Shown: piece by piece, positions 24,688 through 35,664 of the stretch
Position numbering within the stretch: position 1 is the first letter of the stretch
Layout: the number at the start of each line of letters is the position of its first letter
NCBI RefSeq assembly: GCF_016616885.1
Contig: NZ_CP067102.1
Location: 3,252,501 to 3,316,500 of the forward strand
Source of the DNA: Bradyrhizobium diazoefficiens
Lineage (GTDB): Bacteria; Pseudomonadota; Alphaproteobacteria; Rhizobiales; Xanthobacteraceae
DNA length: 64,000 nucleotides
Reading direction: 5' to 3'
Program-made: the position numbers and the translations under genes
Notes under the pieces: generated by a model
Database searches by the model: none
What the model saw: the letters and a program-made list of their open reading frames with translations, nothing else
Told to the model about the DNA's origin: nothing

Positions 24688-27384
24688 ATGAGCGGCGTCA
24701 ACGAGATCAGGTCGACCTTTCTGAACTTCTTTGCCGAGAACGGCCACGAGATCGTGTCGTCCTCGCCATTGGTGCCGCGCAACGATCCGACGTTGATGTT
24801 CACCAATGCCGGCATGGTGCAGTTCAAGAACGTTTTTACCGGCGTCGAGAAGCGGCCTTATCAGCGCGCCACCACGTCGCAGAAATGCGTGCGCGCCGGT
24901 GGCAAGCACAACGACCTCGACAACGTCGGCTACACCGCGCGCCATCTCACCTTCTTCGAGATGCTCGGCAACTTCTCGTTCGGCGACTACTTCAAGGAGC
25001 GCGCGATCGAGCTGGCCTGGAAGCTCATCACGAAGGACTTCGGGCTCAACAAGGACAAGCTGCTCGTCACCGTCTACCACACCGACGACGAGGCGCACGG
25101 GCTCTGGAAGAAGATCGCGGGCTTCTCCGACGACCGCATCATCCGCATCCCGACCTCGGACAATTTCTGGGCGATGGGCGACACCGGGCCGTGCGGCCCG
25201 TGCTCGGAGATCTTCATCGATCGCGGCGACCACATCTGGGGCGGGCCTCCGGGCTCGCCGGAAGAGGACGGCGACCGCTTCCTCGAATTCTGGAATCTCG
25301 TCTTCATGCAATACGAGCAGGTGACGAAAGAGGAGCGCGTGGATCTGCCGCGTCCCTCGATCGACACCGGCATGGGGCTGGAGCGGATGGCCTGCATCAT
25401 GCAGGGCGTGGACAGCGTGTTCGAGACCGATCTGTTCCGCCACCTGATCGACGCGACCGCGTCGGCGCTCGGCAGCGGGCCGAACGCGCAGACCGTCGCC
25501 TCGTTCCGCGTCATCGCCGACCATCTGCGTTCCTCGGCCTTCCTGGTTGCGGATGGCGTGCTGCCTTCGAACGAGGGCCGCGGCTATGTGCTGCGCCGGA
25601 TCATGCGCCGCGCGATGCGCCATGCGCAGCTGCTCGGCGCGAAAGAGCCGCTGATGCATCGCCTGGTGTGGGCGCTGGTCCGCGAGATGGGCCAGGCCTA
25701 TCCCGACCTGATGCGCGCGGAGAATCTGATCGAGGAAACGCTGCGGCTGGAAGAGACCCGCTTCCGCAAGACGCTGGTGCGGGGCCTCGCCATCCTCGAC
25801 GAGAAGAGCGCGTCCTTGAAGAAGGGCGACATGTTCGACGGCGACGTCGCTTTCACGCTGTACGACACCTACGGCTTCCCGCTGGACCTGACCCAGGACG
25901 CGCTGAAGTCGCGCGGCATCGGCGTCGACCAGTCCGCCTTCACCGACGCGATGGAGCGCCAGAAGGCGAAGGCGCGCGAGTCCTGGAAGGGGTCTGGCGA
26001 GGCGGCCTCCGAGGCGATCTGGTTCCCGCTGCGCGAGAAGCTCGGAGCCACCGAATTTCTGGGCTACGAGACCGAGAGCGCCGAAGGCGTGGTGTCCGCG
26101 CTGGTGAAGGACGGCCAGGAAGTCGCGAGCCTCAAGGCCGGCGAGACCGGGGCGCTTCTGCTCAACCAGACGCCGTTCTATGCGGAGTCCGGCGGCCAGG
26201 TCGGCGATACCGGCGTGCTGACGGGTGAGGGCGGCGTCAAGTTCCGCGTCACCGACACGCAGAAGAAGCTCGGCGATTTCTTCGTTCACGTCGGCACGCT
26301 GGAGAGCGGCGAGCTGAAGGTCGGCACCGCGCTGCAGCTCGAGGTCGATCACGGCAGGCGCTCGTCGATCCGCGCGCATCACTCGGCGACGCATCTCATT
26401 CACGAGGCGCTGCGCCAGGTGCTCGGCGACCACATCGCCCAGCGCGGCTCGATGGTCGCGCCAGATCGGTTGCGCTTCGACTTCGTGCATCCGAAGCCGA
26501 TCACGGCGGAAGAGCTCGCCCGCGTCGAGGACATCGCCAACGACGTGGTGCTGGAGAACGACGAGGTCACCACCCGCGTCATGGGCGTCGATGAAGCGCG
26601 CGAGGCCGGGGCTCGTGCGCTGTTCGGCGAGAAATATGGCGACGAGGTTCGCGTCGTTTCGATGGGCCGGACCGCGCGCGAGCGCGGCGCCAACGCACTC
26701 GGCTGGTCGGTCGAGCTCTGCGGCGGCACCCATGTGCGGCGCACCGGCGATATCGGCCTGATCACGCTGACGGGCGAGAGCGCGGTCGCCTCTGGCGTGC
26801 GCCGGATCGAGGCGCTAACCGGCAATTATGCGCGCAAGCACGCCAACGAGACCATGGCGCTGGCGAAGACGGCGGCCAACGAGCTGCGCACGTCGATCGA
26901 CGACGTCCCCGCGCGCATCACCGCGCTGATGGAGGAGCGCAAGAAGCTCGAGCGCGAACTCTCCGACGCCCGCAAGAAGCTCGCAATGGGCGGCGGTGCG
27001 TCAGCCGGCAGCAATGGCGCGGCCAGCGGCGTGCGCGAGGCGGGCGGCGTCAAGCTGATGGCGCGTGCGGTCGAGGGCATCGAGATGAAGGATCTCAAGA
27101 GCCTTGCCGACGACGGCAAGAAGCAGATCGGCTCCGGCGTGGTCGCCATTATCGGCGTGACCGAGGACGGCAAGGCCGGCGTCGTGGTCGGTGTCACCGC
27201 CGATCTCACCGCGCGCTTCAACGCCGTGAATCTGGTGCGCGTTGCCTCCGAGACGCTGGGCGGCAAGGGCGGCGGCGGCCGGCCCGATATGGCGCAGGCC
27301 GGCGGCCCCGATGGCGCCAAGGCGACCGAAGCGCTTGCCGCGATCGAAAAAGCCATGCTCGAACAAAAAGCGGCGGGCACGTAA
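24688..27384 (+). CDS. alaS: alanine--tRNA ligase
   Basis: 898 residues. Class II catalytic core at the N-terminus ([28 protein letters not shown]), then the editing domain with [12 protein letters not shown] near residue 565 and CGGTHV near residue 675. The C-terminal oligomerisation domain ends in [13 protein letters not shown]. The ATG at 24688 (MSGVNEIRS) agrees with rhizobial AlaS; an ATG 6 nt earlier is possible. Complete. Confidence 0.97.
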   Translation: MSGVNEIRSTFLNFFAENGHEIVSSSPLVPRNDPTLMFTNAGMVQFKNVFTGVEKRPYQRATTSQKCVRAGGKHNDLDNVGYTARHLTFFEMLGNFSFGDYFKERAIELAWKLITKDFGLNKDKLLVTVYHTDDEAHGLWKKIAGFSDDRIIRIPTSDNFWAMGDTGPCGPCSEIFIDRGDHIWGGPPGSPEEDGDRFLEFWNLVFMQYEQVTKEERVDLPRPSIDTGMGLERMACIMQGVDSVFETDLFRHLIDATASALGSGPNAQTVASFRVIADHLRSSAFLVADGVLPSNEGRGYVLRRIMRRAMRHAQLLGAKEPLMHRLVWALVREMGQAYPDLMRAENLIEETLRLEETRFRKTLVRGLAILDEKSASLKKGDMFDGDVAFTLYDTYGFPLDLTQDALKSRGIGVDQSAFTDAMERQKAKARESWKGSGEAASEAIWFPLREKLGATEFLGYETESAEGVVSALVKDGQEVASLKAGETGALLLNQTPFYAESGGQVGDTGVLTGEGGVKFRVTDTQKKLGDFFVHVGTLESGELKVGTALQLEVDHGRRSSIRAHHSATHLIHEALRQVLGDHIAQRGSMVAPDRLRFDFVHPKPITAEELARVEDIANDVVLENDEVTTRVMGVDEAREAGARALFGEKYGDEVRVVSMGRTARERGANALGWSVELCGGTHVRRTGDIGLITLTGESAVASGVRRIEALTGNYARKHANETMALAKTAANELRTSIDDVPARITALMEERKKLERELSDARKKLAMGGGASAGSNGAASGVREAGGVKLMARAVEGIEMKDLKSLADDGKKQIGSGVVAIIGVTEDGKAGVVVGVTADLTARFNAVNLVRVASETLGGKGGGGRPDMAQAGGPDGAKATEALAAIEKAMLEQKAAGT

Positions 27385-27390
27385 AACGCC

Positions 27391-28617
27391 ATGCGCCTCG
27401 TTCCGCGAGGAATTGGGCTTCGCGATCCCAACCTAAGGGATCGCCTCTACGAATTGCTGGAGCACGATCCGCTGGCCTATTCGATCGGGTCGCGCTTCAT
27501 CCAGATCATCATTGGCGTCATCGTGCTCGACGTCGCCGCGATGATCCTCGCTTCGGTGCCGGAGCTGGATGCCCAGTTCGGTGTGTTGTTCTCGGCCGTC
27601 GCCATCCTCTGCGTGATCGTGTTCGCGCTGGAATATGCCGCGCGGCTCTGGACGGTGGCGGGCCACACGCCGCGCAAGGGCTCGCCGCTCGCCGACCGGC
27701 TCGGCTATGTCTTCTCAGCACTCGGCATCATCGACCTCCTGGCGTTCCTGCCGGCCGCAGTGGTGCTGGTCACGGGACGACACGCGACGCTGGCCGCGCT
27801 CGGCGTGCTGCCGTTCTTCAAGCTGATACGCTATTCGCCGGCGATGCGCTCGCTGCTCGCCGCCGTGCATGCCGAGCGGCGCGCGCTGATCGGCTGCCTC
27901 GTCATCCTCGCGGGCGCGGTGTTGACGTTTGCCTCGCTGCTCTACGCCATCGAGCGCGACGTGCAGCCCAACAAGCTCGGCACCATTCCGGACGCGATGT
28001 GGTGGGCGATCGTGACGCTCGGCACCGTCGGCTATGGCGACGTCGTGCCGGTGACGGCGCTCGGAAAGATCATCTCCGTGTTCACGATCATCTCAGGCTT
28101 CGCCATGATCGCGCTGCCGGTCGCGATCATCTCCACCGCCTTTGCCGAAGAGGTGAAGCGGCGCGACTTCGTCGTGACCTGGGGGATGTTGGCGCGGGTG
28201 CCGCTGTTCTCGCATCTCGCGGCTGCGGAGATCGCCGACATCATGCGGCTGTTGCGGGCGCGCACCATCGAGCAGGGCGAGATCCTGGTGCGGCGGGGCG
28301 ATGTGGCTTCGTCGATGTATTTCATCACCGCAGGTGAAGTCGAGATCGCACTGCCCAGCCAGCATGTGCGGCTCACCGACGGCACCTTCTTCGGCGAGAT
28401 CGCGCTGCTGCACAAGACGAAGCGCAGCGGCACCGTGACGGCGACGCGCAGGACGCGCCTGCTCGTGCTCGACGCCCAAGATTTTCACGCCCTGATCGCG
28501 CGCATGCCGACGCTCGCCGCCCACGTCCACCAGACCGCGAAAGCGCGGCTGGAAGAGACCGGCGATCTCGCCTCGGCAGAACTGGCGCAGGCCGAGCGCG
28601 AGGGCACGGACCGCTGA
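27391..28617 (+). CDS. cyclic-nucleotide-gated potassium channel (MlotiK1-like)
   Basis: 408 residues. Six transmembrane helices with a short voltage-sensor-like part, the K+ filter TLGTVGYGDVVPV near residues 208-220, and a C-terminal cyclic-nucleotide-binding domain (GEILVRRGDVASSMYFI; FFGEIALLHKTKRSGTVTA) from about 285. It closely follows the layout of the Mesorhizobium loti channel MlotiK1. The ATG is 6 nt after the alaS stop, without a clear Shine-Dalgarno, so it may be co-transcribed with alaS. Confidence 0.88.
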   Translation: MRLVPRGIGLRDPNLRDRLYELLEHDPLAYSIGSRFIQIIIGVIVLDVAAMILASVPELDAQFGVLFSAVAILCVIVFALEYAARLWTVAGHTPRKGSPLADRLGYVFSALGIIDLLAFLPAAVVLVTGRHATLAALGVLPFFKLIRYSPAMRSLLAAVHAERRALIGCLVILAGAVLTFASLLYAIERDVQPNKLGTIPDAMWWAIVTLGTVGYGDVVPVTALGKIISVFTIISGFAMIALPVAIISTAFAEEVKRRDFVVTWGMLARVPLFSHLAAAEIADIMRLLRARTIEQGEILVRRGDVASSMYFITAGEVEIALPSQHVRLTDGTFFGEIALLHKTKRSGTVTATRRTRLLVLDAQDFHALIARMPTLAAHVHQTAKARLEETGDLASAELAQAEREGTDR

Positions 28618-28621
28618 GCGA

Positions 28622-29125
28622 TCAGTCCTTCTTCAGGAAAATGTAATCGGCCGAGTAGGGCGCGCTCTTGAACTCGCCGGCCTTGTCGCACGCGCCGTCG
28701 AGCTTGCCGCCGTGCGTGTTGATGCGCTGGACCGTGGTGACCGGCGTCAGCACGCCGCTGCCGCGGTGGGAGGTGACGTCCAGCTTCAGCCAGGGGATAT
28801 CGGCAGCCGTTGCGCCGGGCGCGTTGCCGATGACCTTGCCAGTCACGGTGCTGCCGTCGGTGTGCTCCCAGTTCGGGCCGGCATAGTGACGGCCGATCGT
28901 CTTGCCTTCGGACAGCAGCGTTGCGATCGGTTCGCGAAACGCCCAGGCGAGCTTGCCGTCGGTGCCGGCCTTGCACTCATAGAGCTGCGCGCCCTCGGCG
29001 TGGACGCTCAGCACGACGCTCTCGCCAGGCGCGGCGATGGCCTCGGGCAGCGTCTCCGCGGCAGAAGCCGGCCTGGCCAAGGTGGCGAGCATCAGCAGGC
29101 AGGGGGCAGCAAACCTGGTCGACAT
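28622..29125 (-). CDS. secreted DUF3455 family protein
   Basis: 167 residues. Signal peptide MSTRFAAPCLLMLATLARPA, then a DUF3455 domain: GAQLYECKAGTDGKLAWAFR, GRHYAGPNWEHTDGSTVTGK and WLKLDVTSHRGSGVL. Two Cys may pair. The family is periplasmic and of unknown function. It converges on the channel gene with 4 nt between stops. Confidence 0.85.
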   Translation of the reverse strand: MSTRFAAPCLLMLATLARPASAAETLPEAIAAPGESVVLSVHAEGAQLYECKAGTDGKLAWAFREPIATLLSEGKTIGRHYAGPNWEHTDGSTVTGKVIGNAPGATAADIPWLKLDVTSHRGSGVLTPVTTVQRINTHGGKLDGACDKAGEFKSAPYSADYIFLKKD

Positions 29126-29151
29126 GGTCGCGTCTCCGCGAAGGGCTCCAA

Positions 29152-29186
29152 TAAAAGCGAACGGGCCGCGTTGAGACGCGGCCCGT
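29152..29186 (-). terminator. intrinsic terminator of icd
   Basis: Stem ACGGGCCGCG (29161-29170) with CGCGGCCCGT (29177-29186), loop TTGAGA, followed on the minus strand by TCGCTTTTAT. It lies 42 nt after the icd stop. Confidence 0.75.
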
Positions 29187-29227
29187 GATGATGTCTGGCC
29201 CAGTCGGGCGAAATTGCGGTTGCCGGC

Positions 29228-30442
29228 TTAGGCCGCCAACGCCTTCGTGAGGTTGTCCGCGACCTTGTCGAGGAAGCCCGTGGTCGACAGCCAGCGCTGG
29301 TCGGCGCCGACCAGCAGCGCGAGGTCCTTGGTCATGTAGCCTTCCTCGACGGTGTCGACGCAGACCTTCTCCAGCGTGTTCGCGAACTTCGCGAGCTCGG
29401 CGTTGTTGTCGAGCTTGGCGCGGTGCGACAGGCCACGGGTCCAGGCGAAGATCGACGCGATCGAGTTGGTCGAGGTCTCCTTGCCCTTCTGGTGCTCGCG
29501 GTAGTGGCGGGTCACGGTGCCGTGGGCGGCTTCGGCTTCGACCGTCTTGCCGTCGGGGGTGAGCAGCACCGAGGTCATCAGGCCGAGCGAGCCGTAGCCC
29601 TGCGCCACCGTGTCGGACTGGACGTCGCCGTCGTAGTTCTTACAGGCCCAGACATAGCCGCCGGACCATTTCAGCGCCGACGCCACCATGTCGTCGATCA
29701 GGCGGTGCTCGTAGGTCAGGCCCTTGGCCTCGAATTCCTTCTTGAACTCGCGGTCGTAGATGTCCTGGAAGATGTCCTTGAAACGGCCGTCATAGACTTT
29801 CAGAATCGTGTTCTTGGTCGAGAGATAGACCGGGTAGCCGCGCAGCAGGCCGTAATTCAGCGAGGCGCGGGCGAAGTCGATGATGGAATCATCGAGGTTG
29901 TACATTCCCATCGCGACGCCGGCGTCGGGGGACTTGAACACTTCCTTTTCGATGACGGTGCCGTCCTCGCCGACGAACTTCATCGACAGCGTGCCCTTGC
30001 CCGGGAACTTGAAGTCGGTGGCGCGGTACTGGTCGCCATAGGCATGGCGGCCGATGATGATCGGCTTGGTCCAGCCGGGAACCAGGCGCGGCACGTTCTT
30101 GCAGATGATCGGCTCGCGGAAGATCACGCCGCCGAGAATGTTGCGGATGGTGCCGTTCGGCGACTTCCACATCTGCTTGAGGTTGAACTCCTTCACCCGG
30201 GCTTCGTCCGGGGTGATGGTGGCGCACTTGACGCCGACGCCGACCTTCTTGATCGCCTCGGCGGCGTCGATGGTCACCTGATCGTTGGTGTGGTCGCGGT
30301 GCTCCATGCCCAGGTCGAAATACTGCAGCTCGACATCCAGGAACGGGTTGATCAGCTTGTCCTTGATGTACTGCCAGATGATCCGGGTCATCTCGTCGCC
30401 ATCGAGCTCGACGACGGGATTGGATACCTTGATTTTTGCCAT
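29228..30442 (-). CDS. icd: isocitrate dehydrogenase (NADP+)
   Basis: 404 residues, the eukaryote-like homodimeric NADP form common in rhizobia. It oxidises isocitrate to 2-oxoglutarate in the TCA cycle. Motifs: [12 protein letters not shown] at the N-terminus, [13 protein letters not shown] near residue 93, and [20 protein letters not shown] near residue 268. Complete; terminator at 29152. Confidence 0.97.
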   Translation of the reverse strand: MAKIKVSNPVVELDGDEMTRIIWQYIKDKLINPFLDVELQYFDLGMEHRDHTNDQVTIDAAEAIKKVGVGVKCATITPDEARVKEFNLKQMWKSPNGTIRNILGGVIFREPIICKNVPRLVPGWTKPIIIGRHAYGDQYRATDFKFPGKGTLSMKFVGEDGTVIEKEVFKSPDAGVAMGMYNLDDSIIDFARASLNYGLLRGYPVYLSTKNTILKVYDGRFKDIFQDIYDREFKKEFEAKGLTYEHRLIDDMVASALKWSGGYVWACKNYDGDVQSDTVAQGYGSLGLMTSVLLTPDGKTVEAEAAHGTVTRHYREHQKGKETSTNSIASIFAWTRGLSHRAKLDNNAELAKFANTLEKVCVDTVEEGYMTKDLALLVGADQRWLSTTGFLDKVADNLTKALAA

Positions 30443-30800
30443 GATCGGAGAAGCCCTCTTGGGAACGGCGCCGGCGGCGCCAACGTGAATATCCGGCGCC
30501 TCTTAGCACCGCCGCGCGACGGGCGAAAGCCAAGGGATTATGCACTTTTAGCTCATCCAGCTTCCGCAGATGGGGGGCGGGGAGCGGACCCCGCGGTGGG
30601 GCGGGTTAAAGTTTCAGGCGAGATTCAAAAGTCGAATCCAACCCGTTATTTCGCTTGAGAATTTTGTCAGGACAGGCAAACGACGGGCGGACCGGCAGCC
30701 GGGCTGGGACCGGGGCAAGACCGAGCCCAAGTGCGGCCTTGAATCAATTCCTGAGAGCGCCCTGACAAGGCCTTGAGAACCAGCGTGAAAGCGAGACGAG
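30443..30800. other. intergenic region between divergent icd and trmJ-like genes
   Basis: 358 bp with no credible ORF. It must contain both promoters. G/C-rich runs (GGGGGGCGGGGAGCGG, about 30571-30586) and an AT-richer stretch around 30610-30670 are visible, but I cannot assign a promoter with confidence. Confidence 0.4.
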
Positions 30801-32000
30801 ATGTCCGGCACCGACAAGACCAAGGCAGGGCACGCCCTCGACGGTCCCATCGTGATCCTGGTCGAGCCGCAGCTCGGGGAGAACATCGGCATGGCTGCGC
30901 GCGCCATGGGCAACTTTGCCCTGAGCCGCTTGCGCATCGTCAACCCTCGCGACGGCTGGCCCAACATCGCGGCCCAGCGGGCCGCCGCCGGCGCCGACCA
31001 CATTCTGGAAAAGGTCGAACTGTTCGACACGGTCGAACAGGCGGTTGCCGATCTCGAGCTGCTGTTCGCGACAACCGCGCGCCCGCATGACCAGGCCAAG
31101 CCGGTGGTGGGGCCGGAAGCTGCGGCGGCCGAAATCTCCGGGCACGTCGCGACCGGAGGCAAGGCCGGCATCCTGTTCGGGCGGGAGCGATGGGGCCTGA
31201 CCAACGAGGAGGTCGGGCTCTCCAACCGCATCATCACCTTCCCGGTCAATCCGGGCTTCGCCTCGCTCAACCTCGCGCAGGCCGTGCTGCTGATCGGCTA
31301 CGAATGGTTCAAGCGGGCGACGTCCGGTGAGTTGCCGCACGCCATGCCCGAGCGCTCCGAGCGCGCCTCGCAGCACCAGATGCAGGCCTTCTTCGACAAC
31401 CTCATCCGCGAGCTCGATCGCGTGGAATTTTTGCGTCCGGCCGAGAAACGCGACACCATGCTGGTCAACCTGCGCAACATCTTCAGCCGGATGGAGCCGA
31501 CCAAGCAGGACATGCACACCCTCCACGGCGTGGTGATGGCGATCGCGGAAGGGCGCAAGGGCCCGGCCAAGGGCGGCGTGCTCGACGGCGAGCAGGCCAC
31601 GCGCCTGCGCGCGCTCTTGGCCGAGCACGGGCAGGGCGGCGGCGTCCCCGACAGTGGCTCGACCGTGCGCGGCCTCGCCCGCCTGCTCCGCCGCAACCCG
31701 ACCGATGCCGAGCGCCTGCTCTGGCAGGCGTTGACCCGTGATCGCCGCTTCGCAGGTGGGTTCAAGCGCCAGACCCCAGTCGGCCGCCACATCCCGGACT
31801 TCGTCTCCTTCCAGCACCGGATCGCGATCGAGCTGGTCAATCCGGGCGAGGGCGAGACGATCGCCGCTGACCGCGCCTCGCGGCGGGCGTGGCTGGAGGC
31901 GCGAGATTATCGGGTGCTGGAGATCCGGGCCGCCGATGTGGAGCGGGATATCGAGGCCGAGTTGGTGCGGCTCGAGGGGATGATTACGCAATCGACCTGA
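30801..32000 (+). CDS. trmJ: TrmJ-like RNA methyltransferase fused to a DUF559 domain
   Basis: 399 residues. Residues 1-245 are a SPOUT (SpoU/TrmJ) 2'-O-methyltransferase: VEPQLGENIGMAARAMGNF, ILFGRERWGLTNEE and NPGFASLNLAQAVLL form the SAM-knot motifs. Residues from about 278 form a DUF559 (Vsr-like fold) domain: LLRRNPTDAERLLWQAL, FKRQTPVGRHIPDFVSF, RASRRAWLEARDYRVLEI. In most DUF559 proteins the strand reads IELDG; here it is IELVNPGE, so the nuclease-type site looks damaged. Target nucleotide unproven; TrmJ methylates tRNA position 32. Confidence 0.88.
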   Translation: MSGTDKTKAGHALDGPIVILVEPQLGENIGMAARAMGNFALSRLRIVNPRDGWPNIAAQRAAAGADHILEKVELFDTVEQAVADLELLFATTARPHDQAKPVVGPEAAAAEISGHVATGGKAGILFGRERWGLTNEEVGLSNRIITFPVNPGFASLNLAQAVLLIGYEWFKRATSGELPHAMPERSERASQHQMQAFFDNLIRELDRVEFLRPAEKRDTMLVNLRNIFSRMEPTKQDMHTLHGVVMAIAEGRKGPAKGGVLDGEQATRLRALLAEHGQGGGVPDSGSTVRGLARLLRRNPTDAERLLWQALTRDRRFAGGFKRQTPVGRHIPDFVSFQHRIAIELVNPGEGETIAADRASRRAWLEARDYRVLEIRAADVERDIEAELVRLEGMITQST

Positions 32001-32108
32001 GCCCGGACCCGCAACTAACTACTCCCCGATGCGCTGAATTGTCTTGAGGTGCTGTCGAAACCACTCCTCAGAGCTCGTCCATTGCGGCGCCTGCTCCGTC
32101 GCTCGCCC

Positions 32109-35100
32109 TCACCAGGCGTAGCGCATGGTGCCCTTGCCGGCGTAGCTGCGGGTGACGTCGGAGAATTCGCCTTCGAAGGTGGCTGCGAGCGAAAGGCCGT
32201 TTGCGAGCTTCACTTCCGCCGATGCTGTGGTGAGCGCCGCATCGTGCGCCTGCGCCGCGCCATTGACCACGAAACTCGCGCCCGGCAGCGCCTGGAAGGT
32301 CGCGGCGACGGCGCGGTCGGCGTTGAAGTCGTGCGCCCACGCTGCGCGGCCGCGCAGGGCCAGGATCGCATCGGTGAGCGCGAACGACTTGTCGGCGCGC
32401 AGGCCAAGCTCGGAGCGCGTGGCGGTGACGCTCTTCGATGCGTAGCTCAGCGCAAAGGTGTTGGCGCCGGAGAGCACCTGCTCCGCATAGGCCGGCAGGT
32501 CGATGGTGGTGAACTGCGCCGCGGCATAGGGCGTCAGGCCAACGCCGCCGGTCCACGGCGCGATGTATCTGTAGCCGCCTTCGAGGCGACCGGACCAGGT
32601 GTTGGCATTGAAGCGCGCCTGCAACTGATCGACGCCAGCGATGGTGACGGTGCGATTGGTGGTCACGTCCTGCCAGCCATAGGCCAGCGCGGCGGTGACA
32701 TAGGCGGGGCCGCTGTTGTGGCGGACGAAGGCGCCGGCCTGGAACAGATCGGAGCGGCCGGTGCCGCCGTTCGCCACCGAGAAGCTGGTGCCACCGCCGG
32801 CGAGCGCGAAGCCCGCGACGGTATAGGGCGAGAACCAGTAATCCGCACCGGCCGTGGCGCCGGCGATGCGGCTGGTGGTGGTGTTGGAGCCGAGGGTCGC
32901 ATTGCCGTCGGTGGCCTGCGAGCCGCCGAAGCCGGCCGCCCACACGCTCCAGCGCGGCCCGTAGACCTGCGCCAGCGGCGCCTTGCGATAAATGGCGGCG
33001 TAGGCCTCGCGCGCGGCACCCGTATGGTTGCGGCCAGCGGCATAGGCCAGCGCGTCGCTGTCGGCATAACCCGTCGCACCACCGGGCGATGCAAGCGGAT
33101 CGCCGCGCCCGGCGACGAACGGATCGGTCAGCACGCCCATGAACAGGTTCATGGCATCGAACGTGGTCTGCTGTGCGCCAACAGGGGTCTCGCCCGAGGC
33201 TTGGGTCAGCGCATTGAGCAGCGGATTTCCCGACAGCGCGAACAGCGCGTTGAAACCGGCCGGCATGGCGCCGCCGGCGGTCAGCGCGTTGTCGATTCCC
33301 GTCGCGACATTGCGCTGGTTGATGTTGCCGCCGGACACCGCCGGCGACAGCAGGCCGGCATCGAGCGTCAGCAGTACGTCGTTGCCGACATAGCTCAGCC
33401 GGGCGTTGCGGGCGAAATTGCTGGCGGCGAGGAAGTCCGCGCCGGAGAAGCTGCCGTTCACGGTGCCCGCGGTCAGGATCGTAAAGGTCGTGGTCGCCGC
33501 CACCCGTGTCAGCGGAGCCACCACCACCTTCCCTGCGAGATTGGCGGTGGTGGTGACGATGGTCTTGTCGGCACTGCTGCCCGACACCTGCACCAGGTAG
33601 GTCGAGGCCGCGGTCAGCGTCAGGCTGCCGGTCACGGTGAGCGTGCCGATCGAATTGCCTGGCGCCAGCGTGCCGCCATTGACCAGCGTGGTGCCGACAA
33701 TGCCGTTGCCGCCAAGCGTGCCGCCCGCGTTCACCGTGAGGCTCGACGCCGAGGTGAGATCGCCGTTGACGCCCAGAATGCCGCCATTGACGTTGACCGT
33801 GCCGGCATAGGTGCTGGTGCCGGTTAGCGTCCACACCGAACTGTCGATCTTGTTGAAGGTGCCGAAGCCCTGATACTGCGCGGCGGCGCCGAGCTGCGAC
33901 ACGTCGAACGTCGCAGCGGCGCTGCCGCCGAGCTGGAAGGTATCGCTGCCGGTGCCGAGCATGGTGCCCGAGATGACCGAGCCCGCCGCCAGCGTCAGCG
34001 TGTTGCCGGTGCCGGAAAACCGGATCGCGTTCGTGCCGCCGCTGATGGTGCCGGCGTTGAACACCGACGAGCCGCCGGCACCGCTAAAAATCCCGTACCC
34101 CAGGCCCGAGATGCTGGCGCCGGCATTGTTGGTGACTGCCACACCGGTTTGACCAGAAATAGCGTAGCCGTTGCCGGCAGCGCTGGCGGAGATGGTGCCG
34201 GAGTTGGTGACATCGGCAAAGCCGTTGGCAACAATTCCGAATCTCCCGCCGGTGATGACACCACCTGCATTATTGATCACCGTCGCGTCGCTGAAGGCAC
34301 GGATGGCGGCGCTGACGGCGGAAGACGACTGAGTGGTGATGCTGCCGGAATTGGTGACGTCGACGGAGCCGGCGCTGGTAAAAATTCCGTACTGTCCACC
34401 CGCGATGCTGCCGCCGGCGGCGTTGGTCACCGTCGCGTCAGTGCTGGCGAAAATGCCGTAGGTACTCGCACCGGCAATGCTGCCGGAATTGGTGACGTTG
34501 GCAAAGCCGCTGCTGGCGACAATTCCGTCCGCGCCGCCGCTGATGCTGGCGCCGGCGTTGTTGGTCACCTTCGCGTCGGTGCCGGCGGCGATGCCGTAAG
34601 TGCTCGTGCCGGTGATGCTGCCGGAATTGGTGACGTCGGCAACGGCGTTGGCGGCAATTCCATACTGGCCACCCCTGATGCTGGCGCCGGCGTTGTTGAT
34701 CACCGTCGCGTTGGTGCCTGACCTGATACCGTAGACGGCCGTGCCGATGATGCTGCCGGAATTGGTGATGTTGACTGAGCCACCGTCAACTCCGGCATTG
34801 GCGCCGGTGATGCTGGCGCCGGCATTGTTGGTCACCTTCGCGTCGGTGGTGGCGTCATGCCGTTGTTGCTCGTACCGGTGATGCTGCCGGAATTGGTGAC
34901 GTCGGCGGAGCCGGCGGCGGCAAGAATTCCGTCCGCGCCGCTGATGCTACCGCCGGTGTTGTTGGTGACCGTTCCGGCCGCGATCCAGATGCCACCGTTG
35001 CCGGTGCCGGTGACGCTGCCGCCGCTGCTGACATTGACGGTGAGTCCGGTTTCGGTGCCGGTGCCGTAGCCGGCCGTGCCGGCACTGGTGCCGGGTGCGC

Positions 35101-35281
35101 CGCCGCCCTGGTCGATGGTGGTGCCGGTGCAGGTCGCCGTCACGCCGTTGGCGGACGCCGGCGTACAATCCGCGTGGGCCACCGAGGCCGTCGCAATCAG
35201 GAAGAATGCAATCAGGATGAAAAGACCGGCGGACGCTGATCCAACCGCTTGCCGCCGCAGCGACCTCAACTCTAACAGCAT
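32109..35281 (-). pseudogene. autotransporter with internal frameshift
   Basis: Two abutting frames form one autotransporter of about 1057 residues. The 5' part (34832-35281) has an extended signal peptide (LFILIAFFLIATASVAHA) and the first repeats, then ends in an out-of-frame TPPPTRR stop. The 3' part (32109-34835) continues the repeats, followed by a passenger-associated transport repeat (NAGGTLGGNGIVG; GTLAPGNSIGTLTV) and a C-terminal beta-barrel ending MRYAW. A 2-nt excess at 34855-34856 explains the break; removing it restores GI-ATTDAKVTNNAG. Either a real pseudogene, a phase-variable gene or a sequence error. Confidence 0.8.
34090..35010 (-). repeat. coding repeats in the autotransporter passenger
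   Basis: About seven units of roughly 40 codons, each carrying VTNSGSI(T/A)G-S-YGI and VTNNAGASI-GG-GI. They form a beta-helix-like passenger. Nucleotide similarity between units is high enough for slippage or recombination, and the frameshift lies in the second unit. Confidence 0.75.
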
Positions 35282-35330
35282 GCCCGCCCACCCGCTCTGC
35301 AGCGCCCGGCCTTGTTCGCAACAGGCCGGT

Positions 35331-35630
35331 TCACGGCTTGACCGGCGTCAGCAGCTCGGCGGCGGATGCTTCCGCGAAGCTGGCGGTCTCCAGTCGTGCA
35401 AGCTCGACACCCACCGCGCGCCCGGTGGCGACGACCTTGGCGCCATCGCGAAGCTCCCATGTGCCGTCGTCCGTCGCGATTGGTGCGAGCGGCGTGTCCA
35501 GAGGAGGGGGCGCGCGCAGCGTGACCTCGGCCCCGCCAGGAATGTGCTGGGCCAGCCGGCCGCAGACATAGCCGCCGTTGCCGGAGTGCGGAGGGCCGCA
35601 AAAGCGCTTGTCGATGATGATCTCGGTCAA
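35331..35630 (-). CDS. N-terminal fragment of a thioesterase-like protein
   Basis: 99 residues. The start RFCGPPHSGNGGYVCGRLA, then VTLRAPPPLDTPLA, matches the N-terminal third of rhizobial proteins of about 240 residues with a hotdog-like fold (from memory). The usual second half (C-x-x-C-containing) is absent, and no other frame continues it before the autotransporter start. Probably truncated and perhaps non-functional. ATG at 35630. Confidence 0.5.
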   Translation of the reverse strand: MTEIIIDKRFCGPPHSGNGGYVCGRLAQHIPGGAEVTLRAPPPLDTPLAPIATDDGTWELRDGAKVVATGRAVGVELARLETASFAEASAAELLTPVKP

Positions 35631-35664
35631 AACTGCCTTCCTGTCTTGCTAGGCCACGCGCACA

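Noticed and set aside
24625..26733. A long antisense frame opposite alaS
   Set aside because: Shadow of alaS; no start signal and low-complexity composition.
32049..33834. Long frames on both strands over the autotransporter barrel
   Set aside because: They arise from the GC-rich repeats; only the minus frame with the beta-barrel and terminal MRYAW is sensible.
34090..35010. Regular repeats that resemble a CRISPR array
   Set aside because: Units are about 120 bp and code for NSGSI/NNAGAS peptides; they are not short identical repeats with unique spacers.
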